The notes: a model not told the origin generated them from the letters alone. DNA of 6,044 nt from JAVEYA01 sp034003745 (GCA_034003745.1 JAVEYA010000127.1:1-6044); one strand, 5' to 3'; numbered from the stretch's first letter, positions 1 to 5,149 are shown. A program made the numbers and translations.

Positions 1-1
1 G

Positions 2-631
2 GTGGACGCCGACTAATTAATCCTCCACACCGATATAGACGGCCTATATACCGCGGATCCCAGGAAAGACGCCACGGCGCAGCTTATTCCGGTAGTGGGA
101 CAGATTACCGCCGAGATAGAAGAGCTGGCCGGCGAACCCGGCTCCAAAATGGCTGTAGGCGGGATGGCTACCAAAATCAAGGCCGCGAAGATATCCACTG
201 ATTTCGGGATTCCGATGATTGTTGCCAACGGCGCGGAGCCCGATATCCTGAAAAGAGTGGTAGAGGGGCATAATCCCGGGACACTGTTTGTGCCTCGTGA
301 GCATAAAATAACCAGCAAAAAAGGGTGGATTGCCTACGCTTCCAGAACCCAGGGCGCCGTCTGGCTGGATGCGGGCGCTATCCGGGCGATCGTAGAAATG
401 GGCAAGAGCCTCCTGCCCAGCGGCATTACCAGGATAGAAGGAAATTTTCAGCGCGGCCATGTGGTCAGTGTCAAAGGTGAGTGCGGAACAGTGGCCCGCG
501 GTATTGTCAATTACAGTGCCGACGAGCTGAAGAAGATTCAGGGCAGACAATGCAGCGAAATCAGTCAATGCCTGGGCTACAAAGAAGAAGATGAGGCTAT
601 TCACCGGGACAATCTGACCCTAACCGTATAA
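2..631 (+). CDS. proB: Glutamate 5-kinase, C-terminal part (5' end cut by window; in-frame TAA at 14-16)
   Basis: Glutamate 5-kinase phosphorylates L-glutamate with ATP to gamma-glutamyl phosphate, the first and normally proline-inhibited step of proline synthesis in the cytoplasm. The visible part begins late in the amino-acid kinase domain: DIDGLYTADPRKD (32-70) followed by GSKMAVGGMATKIKAA, the conserved GTGGMxTK-type segment. A C-terminal PUA domain follows (about 310-600; KKGWIAYASRTQGAVWLDAGA, SLLPSGI, GNFQRGHVV), ending in the typical LGYKEEDEAIHRDNL. The N-terminal part lies outside the window. Upstream of DIDGLYT the frame reads V-D-A-D-stop-L-I-L-H-T, where the family usually has ADLLxLLTDI, so TAA at 14-16 stands where a leucine is expected. 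This is either a sequence-end error or a true nonsense mutation. The first start-like codon after the stop is GTG at 95, which has no Shine-Dalgarno sequence and would leave no complete kinase domain. It lies 62 nt before proA and probably shares its transcript. The family call is secure; whether the gene is intact is not. Confidence 0.9.
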
Positions 632-635
632 AACC

Positions 636-662
636 GGGACAAAGGGACAGGTCCCTTGTCCC
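636..662. repeat. REP-like inverted repeat between proB and proA
   Basis: The left arm GGGACAAAGGGAC (636-648) pairs with the right arm GTCCCTTGTCCC (651-662) around an AG loop, with a single bulged A. Each arm is itself built from two GGGAC or GTCCC half-sites. It begins 5 nt after the proB stop and ends 31 nt before the proA ATG, so any proB-proA mRNA would carry a strong GC-rich hairpin here. No T-tract follows, so it is not a standard intrinsic terminator. From memory, GGGACA...TGTCCC palindromes are dispersed repeats in several clostridial genomes, which would make this a REP/MITE-like element. Only one copy is visible here, so that reading is inference. A role in mRNA stability or processing is equally possible. 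Confidence 0.6.
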
Positions 663-681
663 AGTGAGCTATCATAAAAAT

Positions 682-687
682 GAGGTG
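682..687 (+). promoter_or_regulatory. Ribosome binding site that fixes the proA start
   Basis: GAGGTG lies 6 nt upstream of ATG 694. The in-frame GTG at 664 would extend the protein by ten residues, but it sits just after the 636-662 hairpin without a Shine-Dalgarno sequence, so ATG 694 is preferred. Confidence 0.75.
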
Positions 688-693
688 TTAAGA

Positions 694-1944
694 ATGAATG
701 AAGAACTGCGCATTAAGGGTGAAAAGGCCAAAGCGGCTGCCCGCATATTATCCAATATCCCCATAGATGTAAAAAACAAAGCGCTGCTGGCTATGGCGGA
801 TGCGCTGGAAAAGAATGAAGCAAGCATCGTGGCTGCAAACAGTGAAGATATGGAAGCGGGAAAGGCCCGGGGTATGAGCAAAGCGCTCCTGGACCGCCTT
901 TTGCTGGATGCTGCCAGAATCAAGGATATGGCGCATGGTTTAAGGAAGCTGACCTCTTTAGCCGACCCCGTTGGCGAGGTTGAGGCCATGTGGAAAGGCA
1001 GTCAGGATATTGAAATCGGAAAAATGCGGGTGCCCCTAGGTGTTATCGGCATTATTTATGAAGCCCGTCCCAACGTAACGGTGGACGCCGCCGGATTATG
1101 CCTGAAAACAGGCAATGCTGTGATCTTAAGAGGGGGTACTGACGCCCTGCGTTCCAATACCGTGATTTCCGCAATTATTGCCGAGGCTGCGGAAGCGGCC
1201 GGTATTCCGGCTGGAGCGATTCAGTTGATCGAAACGCCGGGGCGGGAGATTGCCAATGAGATGATGAAAGCCAATCAGTACCTGGACGTCCTGATTCCCC
1301 GCGGCGGTGCAGGATTAATTCAGTCCGTCGTGCAAAACGCTACCGTTCCGGTTATTGAGACAGGTATCGGGAACTGCCATATTTACGTAGACAGCTTCGC
1401 TAAACTGGATGACGCCGAGAAGATTATTATTAATGCCAAGACCCAGCGTCCGGGGGTCTGCAATGCCGCCGAATCCCTGCTGGTGCATCGGGATGTGGCT
1501 CGGGACTTCCTCCCCGGCGCAGGCAGAAAGCTTCTGGAACTGGGCGTGGAGCTGCGGGGCTGCGAGCGGACCAGAGCCTTGCTGCCGGAAGCCAAAGCTG
1601 CTACCGAGGAAGATTATGCCGCTGAGTTTCTGGATCTGATTCTTTCAATTAAAGTGGTTGATTCGCTGGAAGAAGCGTTGCGCCATATTCATCAATATGG
1701 CACTAAGCACTCCGAGGCCATTATCACCGAGAATTACAGCCACGCGCGGAGATTTCTGCAGGAAGTGGATGCGGCGGCGGTATATGTTAATGCCTCCACT
1801 CGCTTCACAGATGGTTTCCAGTTCGGTTTCGGCGCGGAAATCGGTATCAGTACGCAGAAGCTGCACGCCCGCGGCCCGATGGGCCTAAAGGAACTGACCA
1901 CGATAAAATATATCGTCTATGGCAATGGTCAGGCCCGTAAATAA
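694..1944 (+). CDS. proA: Glutamate-5-semialdehyde dehydrogenase (gamma-glutamyl phosphate reductase)
   Basis: ProA reduces gamma-glutamyl phosphate with NADPH to glutamate-5-semialdehyde, the second step of proline synthesis, and usually works in a complex with ProB in the cytoplasm. From ATG 694 the protein has 416 residues, matching the usual length of about 415-420. It shows the aldehyde-dehydrogenase-like fold markers: VPLGVIGIIYEARPNVTVD (residues 113-131, cofactor domain), LKTGNAVILRGG (137-148), the catalytic segment KTQRPGVCNAAE with Cys256 (TGC at 1459-1461), and the family signature FTDGFQFGFGAEIGISTQ (371-388) followed by KLHARGPMGL. Nothing essential appears missing. It follows proB by 62 nt that include a strong hairpin, and it ends at a bidirectional terminator shared with the convergent gene. 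Start choice rests on GAGGTG six bases before the ATG. Confidence 0.97.
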   Translation: MNEELRIKGEKAKAAARILSNIPIDVKNKALLAMADALEKNEASIVAANSEDMEAGKARGMSKALLDRLLLDAARIKDMAHGLRKLTSLADPVGEVEAMWKGSQDIEIGKMRVPLGVIGIIYEARPNVTVDAAGLCLKTGNAVILRGGTDALRSNTVISAIIAEAAEAAGIPAGAIQLIETPGREIANEMMKANQYLDVLIPRGGAGLIQSVVQNATVPVIETGIGNCHIYVDSFAKLDDAEKIIINAKTQRPGVCNAAESLLVHRDVARDFLPGAGRKLLELGVELRGCERTRALLPEAKAATEEDYAAEFLDLILSIKVVDSLEEALRHIHQYGTKHSEAIITENYSHARRFLQEVDAAAVYVNASTRFTDGFQFGFGAEIGISTQKLHARGPMGLKELTTIKYIVYGNGQARK

Positions 1945-1946
1945 GA

Positions 1947-1976
1947 AAGGCTGCCGAAAGGCAGCCTTAACTTTTT
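1947..1976. terminator. Bidirectional rho-independent terminator between proA and the convergent molybdopterin-binding gene
   Basis: A perfect 9-bp stem, AAGGCTGCC (1947-1955) and GGCAGCCTT (1960-1968), closes a GAAA tetraloop. On the plus strand it is followed by AACTTTTT, and it starts 3 nt after the proA stop. On the minus strand the same stem is followed by TTTCTTATTT (complement of 1937-1946), so it can also stop transcription of the opposing gene. The stop codon of that gene (complement of 1967-1969) overlaps the foot of the stem. Confidence 0.85.
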
Positions 1977-2986
1977 CCAAAACCACAATTTGGGTAGGTG
2001 CACACCTCGCAATTTAAACACAGTCCGCCGTGGGCAAGCCGGGTTAAATCTTCCCGCTTGATAATCTCACCTGCCAGCACCCGGGGCAGAATGAGGTCGA
2101 AGATCGTGCGCCTGGAGTACATGACACAGCCCGGTAAACCCATAACCGGAATATCGTCCCAGTAAGCCATCATAAATTGTGAACCGGGCAGTACGGGAGA
2201 GCCGTGAGCGACAATCTTCGCACCCAAGTCCCGGATACTGGAGGGCGTAAGGTCGTCAGGGTCCACAGACATACCGCCGGTAGTCAGGATAAGTTCCGCT
2301 CCAAAAGAGCGCATTTCCCGGATAGCCTCTTTAATCATCTCCGGGTCATCGGGAACGATGGTTTGCCTGATAACTTCACAGCCGTAATGGTTCAATTTTT
2401 GCTGCAAAGTAGGGCCGAAGGCGTCTTTAATCCTGCCTTTATAAACTTCGCTGCCGGTAGTGACGATACCTACGCGTTTGGATAGCAAAGGCTTCACTTC
2501 AATCACCGGAACGCCACCAGCGATTTCCTGCACCTCCCGAATCTTTTCTTCTTCGATAATCAGGGGAACAATCCGGGCGGAAGCCACCATTTGACCGCGC
2601 TCCACCGGCCTGTTGTTATGCAGTGTGGACAAGACGATCTGATCCACGGAGTTAATTTGAATTAATCTGTTGACGTCTATTTTCAGGATGCCGTTAAAGG
2701 CAGCTTCATAAATTATTTTCCCTTCCCGGGGTTCTGTTAAGTTCACGCCGGCGCCGGCCGTAGCCTTGACGATTGCTTCAACCGCTTCATTTTCATGCAG
2801 CCAGCCTTCTTTGTTCTCCCAAATATAGATGTGTTCCTTGCCCAAATCCAGCAGGCTGTTGATATCTTCTTCCCTGATGATATGTCCTTTGCGGAAAGCC
2901 GCCCCTTTAAATTCACCCGGCACAATCCGGGTAATATCATGGGCCAGCACCATCCCCACAGCATCTTCAACTCTAACCTTCTGCAA
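1967..2986 (-). CDS. MoeA/CinA-type molybdopterin-binding domain protein with a C-terminal CX2CX2CX4C tail
   Basis: The protein has 339 residues from a TTG start at 2986. Residues 1-56 resemble the N-terminal part of MoeA-like proteins (EDAVGMVLAHDITRI, then FRKGHIIREEDINSLLDLGKEHIYI). Residues about 170-305 form a MoCF-biosynthesis (MoaB/MogA/MoeA) domain: RVGIVTTGSEV (171-181), LILTTGGMSVDPDD (232-245) and PVMGLPGCVMYSRRT (280-294). This fold binds molybdopterin or adenylylated molybdopterin in molybdenum cofactor synthesis. It is shorter than full MoeA (about 400 residues) and differently arranged, so catalytic molybdenum insertion cannot be assumed. The tail holds Cys323, Cys326, Cys329 and Cys334, which could bind an Fe-S cluster or zinc. 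TTG 2986 is chosen because GGAGG lies 10 nt upstream and an AGGG lies closer; a longer reading from TTG 3049 would start inside the proposed promoter. No other molybdenum-cofactor gene is in the window. The domain call is firm; the cellular role is unknown. Confidence 0.85.
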   Translation of the reverse strand: MQKVRVEDAVGMVLAHDITRIVPGEFKGAAFRKGHIIREEDINSLLDLGKEHIYIWENKEGWLHENEAVEAIVKATAGAGVNLTEPREGKIIYEAAFNGILKIDVNRLIQINSVDQIVLSTLHNNRPVERGQMVASARIVPLIIEEEKIREVQEIAGGVPVIEVKPLLSKRVGIVTTGSEVYKGRIKDAFGPTLQQKLNHYGCEVIRQTIVPDDPEMIKEAIREMRSFGAELILTTGGMSVDPDDLTPSSIRDLGAKIVAHGSPVLPGSQFMMAYWDDIPVMGLPGCVMYSRRTIFDLILPRVLAGEIIKREDLTRLAHGGLCLNCEVCTYPNCGFGKS

Positions 2987-2990
2987 TTTA

Positions 2991-3001
2991 CCCTTTCCTC
3001 C
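2991..3001 (-). promoter_or_regulatory. Ribosome binding site supporting the TTG start of the molybdopterin-binding gene
   Basis: On the minus strand GGAGGAAAGGG precedes TAAA and then TTG (2986-2984). GGAGG itself is 10 nt from the start codon, rather long, but the run of purines extends to 4 nt from it. No in-frame ATG lies nearby, so TTG is the best-supported start. Confidence 0.6.
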
Positions 3002-3019
3002 ATCCGTTATTATCACATA

Positions 3020-3049
3020 AGTATAGCGCGTATAATGTATTCGGCACAA
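3020..3049 (-). promoter_or_regulatory. Putative sigma-A promoter for the molybdopterin-binding gene
   Basis: On the minus strand TTGTGC (3049-3044) and TATACT (3025-3020) are separated by 18 nt. The -10 matches the consensus at five of six positions and the -35 at three of six. Transcription would begin around 3013, leaving a short leader with the GGAGG site before TTG 2986. This fits the chosen start and argues against translation from 3049. Confidence 0.45.
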
Positions 3050-3187
3050 AATAGAAGGAATCCTTCCGGATTATAAAAAAAATTAATCAAACTGGATAGA
3101 TTTATAATAAAAAATTATAGCACTTATTATTGCAGATAAGGGAATAGTTATAAAGGTAAAATTTGCTTGTTTGTTCAGTTTAGGTAG
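3050..3187. other. AT-rich divergent intergenic region
   Basis: This stretch separates the divergent molybdopterin-binding gene and nadD. By hand count 3061-3180 holds 29 G or C in 120 bases (24%), far below the flanking genes. It contains an A8 run at 3075-3082, an A6 run around 3109-3114, a 6-bp inverted repeat TATAAT-AAAAA-ATTATA (3103-3119), and a small AATCC/GGATT hairpin near 3059-3072. No coding frame or RNA gene is recognisable. It probably serves as upstream promoter DNA (UP-element-like or curved) and perhaps as a regulator site, but no known operator was identified. Confidence 0.5.
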
Positions 3188-3196
3188 TGTTATACT
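3188..3196 (+). promoter_or_regulatory. Putative extended -10 promoter of nadD
   Basis: TGTTATACT fits the extended -10 pattern TGnTATAAT with one mismatch in the hexamer. A weak -35 candidate, TTGTTT at 3167-3172, lies 18 nt upstream and matches the consensus at three of six positions; an extended -10 can compensate for that. The predicted start of transcription is about 20 nt before the nadD ribosome binding site. Confidence 0.5.
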
Positions 3197-3217
3197 AGGA
3201 GACACAGCTTTTAAACC

Positions 3218-3222
3218 GGGAG
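3218..3222 (+). promoter_or_regulatory. Ribosome binding site of nadD
   Basis: GGGAG lies 6 nt before ATG 3229. An in-frame TGA at 3223-3225 rules out any earlier start, and the next in-frame ATG falls inside the nucleotide-binding motif, so 3229 is effectively the only possible start. Confidence 0.65.
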
Positions 3223-3228
3223 TGAATA

Positions 3229-3873
3229 ATGCAATTTAATGAAGATTTGCACCTGCAGCGTTCCCATAGGGTAGGCATCATGGGCGGCACGTTTGACCCG
3301 ATTCATTTGGGTCACTTGGTTACTGCGGAAGCGGCCCGCTCTGAGTTCGCCCTGGAGAAGGTCATTTTTGTACCTTCAGGCCATCCCCCGCATAAGAAAA
3401 TGACGAAAATTACCGACAAGGAATTCAGATACCAGATGACCTTCTTAGCCACCGCCGCGAATCCTTATTTTGAGGTGTCGCGGACAGAGATTGACCGGGT
3501 CGGGGAATCGTTTACCATTGATACGGTGCGCTATATGAAAGAAAAAATGCCGCCCGGCGGTGAATTATATTTTATTACGGGCGCTGACGCTATTTTGGAA
3601 ATCGTTACCTGGAAAAATGTTCATGAATTGTTGGATGTCGTTACTTTTATCGCGGCTACCCGGCCGGGTTATGATTTAATCGAGCTGAAAGACAGGCTGA
3701 GCAAAAAGCTGGGCAGCAGTTCATTGGATAAGATTATTCCGCTGGAAGTACCGGCTATGGCCATTTCTTCTACTGATATCAGAAACCGTATGCGTACAGG
3801 GCGTTCGATTAAGTATCTGCTGCCGGATTCGGTGGAGAATTTTATTGATAAAAACAACCTGTACCATCCATAG
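3229..3873 (+). CDS. nadD: Nicotinate-nucleotide adenylyltransferase
   Basis: NadD transfers AMP from ATP to nicotinate mononucleotide, giving deamido-NAD and pyrophosphate, in de novo and salvage NAD synthesis in the cytoplasm. The 214-residue protein is of normal size. It carries the nucleotidyltransferase motif GGTFDPIHLGHL (residues 19-30, with His26 and His29 of the HxGH class), VPSGHPPHK (48-56), ESFTIDTVRYM (93-103), ITGADAI (116-122) with W128, and the C-terminal ISSTDIRNRM (179-188) that contacts ATP. About a dozen residues precede the usual start of the fold, and the in-frame stop upstream leaves no alternative. The gene is divergent from the molybdopterin-binding gene and lies 67 nt upstream of the RRM gene, probably on the same transcript. 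yqeK and rsfS follow further on, the common Firmicute arrangement. Confidence 0.96.
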   Translation: MQFNEDLHLQRSHRVGIMGGTFDPIHLGHLVTAEAARSEFALEKVIFVPSGHPPHKKMTKITDKEFRYQMTFLATAANPYFEVSRTEIDRVGESFTIDTVRYMKEKMPPGGELYFITGADAILEIVTWKNVHELLDVVTFIAATRPGYDLIELKDRLSKKLGSSSLDKIIPLEVPAMAISSTDIRNRMRTGRSIKYLLPDSVENFIDKNNLYHP

Positions 3874-3928
3874 AATAACTTGGTTCATCCCAACACATAA
3901 TATAGATAGTTTACGATTCGGGGTGAGC

Positions 3929-3934
3929 GAGGTG
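3929..3934 (+). promoter_or_regulatory. Ribosome binding site that decides the RRM gene start
   Basis: GAGGTG is followed after 6 nt (AATCAG) by GTG 3941, the same arrangement as at proA. Two other in-frame GTG codons, 3923 and 3932, lie upstream, but 3932 sits inside this site. GTG 3941 also yields the MSKTLYVGNLPW beginning usual for bacterial RRM proteins. Confidence 0.65.
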
Positions 3935-3940
3935 AATCAG

Positions 3941-4198
3941 GTGTCAAAAACTTTATATGTTGGGAATCTGCCTTGGGCAACCAATCCCCAGGATTTGGCC
4001 GACCTTTTCAGCAATTACGGGCAGGTAATCTCCAGCAGGATTATCAGGGATAAAGAAACGAACCGGTCCCGGGGATTTGGTTTTGTTGAAGTTGCTGATG
4101 AAGATGTGGAAAATATGCTGGCGTCTGTGGACGGCAAAGAATTTAACGGCCGCATCCTTACCGTCAATGAAGCCAAGGCGCGTGACCAGCAGCCATAG
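3941..4198 (+). CDS. Small single-RRM RNA-binding protein
   Basis: This is an 85-residue protein made almost entirely of one RNA recognition motif. RNP2 is LYVGNL (residues 5-10) and RNP1 is RGFGFVEV (44-51), with the aromatic positions needed for stacking on single-stranded RNA (Tyr6, Phe46, Phe48). The helix segment PQDLADLFSNYGQV and the ending GRILTVNEAKA complete the beta-alpha-beta-beta-alpha-beta fold. There is no glycine-rich tail as in many eukaryotic or some cyanobacterial relatives. The family presumably binds cytoplasmic single-stranded RNA, but its targets here are unknown. The GTG start at 3941 is chosen for GAGGTG six bases upstream; an alternative at 3932 would add three residues. 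It lies between nadD and yqeK, which are often adjacent in relatives, and a strong terminator follows, so it is the last gene of the nadD transcript. Confidence 0.9.
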   Translation: MSKTLYVGNLPWATNPQDLADLFSNYGQVISSRIIRDKETNRSRGFGFVEVADEDVENMLASVDGKEFNGRILTVNEAKARDQQP

Positions 4199-4213
4199 TT
4201 CTAAGCTGCACTG

Positions 4214-4238
4214 CCCCCTGATCAGGGGGTTTTTGTTT
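4214..4238 (+). terminator. Rho-independent terminator after the RRM gene
   Basis: CCCCCT (4214-4219) pairs with AGGGGG (4224-4229) around GATC, and TTTTTGTTT follows directly (4230-4238). The 16-nt core is a perfect palindrome. It lies 15 nt after the RRM stop and ends only 20 nt before yqeK, leaving no room for a full promoter between them. Either read-through or a promoter upstream of this hairpin must feed the following genes. Confidence 0.88.
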
Positions 4239-4246
4239 GATGTTGT

Positions 4247-4251
4247 GGAGG
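4247..4251 (+). promoter_or_regulatory. Ribosome binding site of yqeK
   Basis: GGAGG lies 6 nt before ATG 4258. Earlier in-frame start codons (TTG 4237, ATG 4240, ATG 4252) either precede or overlap this site, so 4258 is preferred. Confidence 0.75.
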
Positions 4252-4257
4252 ATGACC

Positions 4258-4845
4258 ATGGATTATGAGGCGATTATAAAAGAAAAGCTTTCTTCAAAAA
4301 GAGCGGCCCATTCTCTAAGCGTAGTGAAAACCGCCCTTGAAATGGCGGAAGGGACCGGCTTGGACCAGGAGAAAGTCTATCTGGCAGCTCTTTTGCATGA
4401 TTATGCCAAGGAGTTGCCCCCGGAAGAACTGCTGGCTTTGGCGAAAGAAAATGGGCTTTTGACCTGTCTGGCCGAAGAAAGACAGCCGGATTTGCTGCAT
4501 GGTCCAGTAGCTGCCTGGCTCTGCCGCCAGGAATTAAAGATACAGGATGAAGAAATTCTGAACGCCATCCGCTACCATACCACAGGCCGGCCTGGTATGA
4601 CCAGGTTCGAGATAATCATTTATCTGGCGGATTTGATTGAGCCGGGACGAAAGTATGATCATGTGGATAAACTACGGAAAAAATGTGCAAAAAACTTGTA
4701 TAAGGGATTGCTTTATGCTTTTGATTCTACCCTTGTGTATGTATTAGAGAGAAAATTTCTAATTCATCCCCTTACGGTTGAGGCAAGAAATTGGCTATTG
4801 GAGGAATGCTATGACAAGCAGGGATTTGGCAATATTGGCGGCTGA
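4258..4845 (+). CDS. yqeK: YqeK-family HD-domain phosphohydrolase (probable Ap4A hydrolase)
   Basis: YqeK proteins are metal-dependent HD-domain hydrolases; characterised Gram-positive members split diadenosine tetraphosphate symmetrically into two ADP. The 195-residue protein has the expected metal-binding residues in order: His18 (RAAHS), His47-Asp48 (ALLHDYAKE), His81 (LLHGPVAA), His107 (IRYHTTGRPGM) and Asp125 (IIYLADLIEPGR). The region from about residue 15 to 130 is the HD domain, and the C-terminal helices are typical of the family. It follows a terminator by 20 nt and overlaps rsfS by 35 nt, with the rsfS ribosome binding site inside its coding sequence. Neighbourhood with nadD is common, and fusions of NadD and YqeK are known in some bacteria, which suggests linked adenine-nucleotide metabolism. 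The substrate is inferred from the family. Confidence 0.93.
   Translation: MDYEAIIKEKLSSKRAAHSLSVVKTALEMAEGTGLDQEKVYLAALLHDYAKELPPEELLALAKENGLLTCLAEERQPDLLHGPVAAWLCRQELKIQDEEILNAIRYHTTGRPGMTRFEIIIYLADLIEPGRKYDHVDKLRKKCAKNLYKGLLYAFDSTLVYVLERKFLIHPLTVEARNWLLEECYDKQGFGNIGG
4800..4804 (+). promoter_or_regulatory. Ribosome binding site of rsfS inside yqeK
   Basis: GGAGG is followed after 6 nt (AATGCT) by ATG 4811. The site lies within the last 50 nt of yqeK, so ribosomes finishing yqeK pass over the rsfS start, consistent with translational coupling. Confidence 0.75.
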
Positions 4846-5149
4846 GGCCATCAACGAAAAAAAGGGAACGGATATCCATATTCTGCACATCGAAGAAATC
4901 TCTCCGATTACAGATTATTTTATCCTGGCCAACGGTTCTTCCCGCGTCCAAACGCAGGCTCTAGCGGAAAATGTGGAGAAGAGAGTAGAAGAAGCCGGCG
5001 GCAAACTGGCCCGCCGGGAAGGTTATCCGGAAGGACGCTGGATTCTCTTGGATTTTACCTCTATCATTGTTCATATCTTTCAAAAGGATGAACGGGAATT
5101 ATACAGCCTGGAGCGCCTTTGGGGAGACGCGCCTCAAATACAGATATGA
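4811..5149 (+). CDS. rsfS: Ribosome silencing factor RsfS (Iojap/DUF143 family)
   Basis: RsfS binds ribosomal protein uL14 on the large subunit and blocks joining to the small subunit, lowering translation when nutrients are scarce. The 112-residue protein is of normal length and shows the family hallmarks: DITDYFILANGSS-like ITDYFILANGSS (residues 33-44), EGYPEGRWILLDF (70-82), IIVHIF (85-90) and ELYSLERLWGDAP (96-108). ATG 4811 is chosen for GGAGG six bases upstream and for the MTSRDLAILAAEAI start, typical of the family. It overlaps yqeK by 35 nt, in a different frame, and its TGA overlaps the ATG of the next gene (ATGA, 5146-5149). This points to a coupled yqeK-rsfS-eamA message. Confidence 0.96.
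   Translation: MTSRDLAILAAEAINEKKGTDIHILHIEEISPITDYFILANGSSRVQTQALAENVEKRVEEAGGKLARREGYPEGRWILLDFTSIIVHIFQKDERELYSLERLWGDAPQIQI

Noticed and set aside
13..318. Minus-strand frame of 101 codons at the window start
   Set aside because: Antisense to proB, with low-complexity composition and no domain.
44..604. Long open frame of 186 codons on the minus strand opposite proB
   Set aside because: It lies entirely antisense to a well-conserved proB sequence, shows no recognisable domain and has no ribosome binding site; it is a codon-bias shadow.
636..662. Hairpin read as a rho-independent terminator of proB
   Set aside because: No T-tract follows on the plus strand (AGTGAGC follows), and proA has no obvious promoter of its own in the remaining 31 nt.
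664..693. GTG 664 as the proA start
   Set aside because: It directly follows the hairpin, lacks a ribosome binding site and adds residues not typical of the family; ATG 694 has GAGGTG at 6 nt.
2204..2485. Plus-strand frame of 93 codons inside the molybdopterin-binding gene
   Set aside because: Antisense shadow of conserved coding sequence, without a recognisable domain or ribosome binding site.
2987..3049. TTG 3049 as the start of the molybdopterin-binding gene
   Set aside because: The added 21 residues do not resemble the family and the start lies in the proposed -35 box; TTG 2986 has a purine-rich ribosome binding site.
3050..3228. Riboswitch or small RNA in the nadD leader
   Set aside because: The stretch is AT-rich with only short weak hairpins; no known riboswitch core or strong structured element is visible.
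3880..3908. Possible promoter for the RRM gene (TTGGTT, 17 nt, TAGATA)
   Set aside because: Both hexamers match the consensus weakly; co-transcription with nadD across a 67-nt gap is simpler. It cannot be excluded.
3845..3940. N-terminal extension of the RRM protein from ATG 3845, overlapping nadD
   Set aside because: The extra residues show no similarity to RRM proteins and no ribosome binding site precedes ATG 3845.
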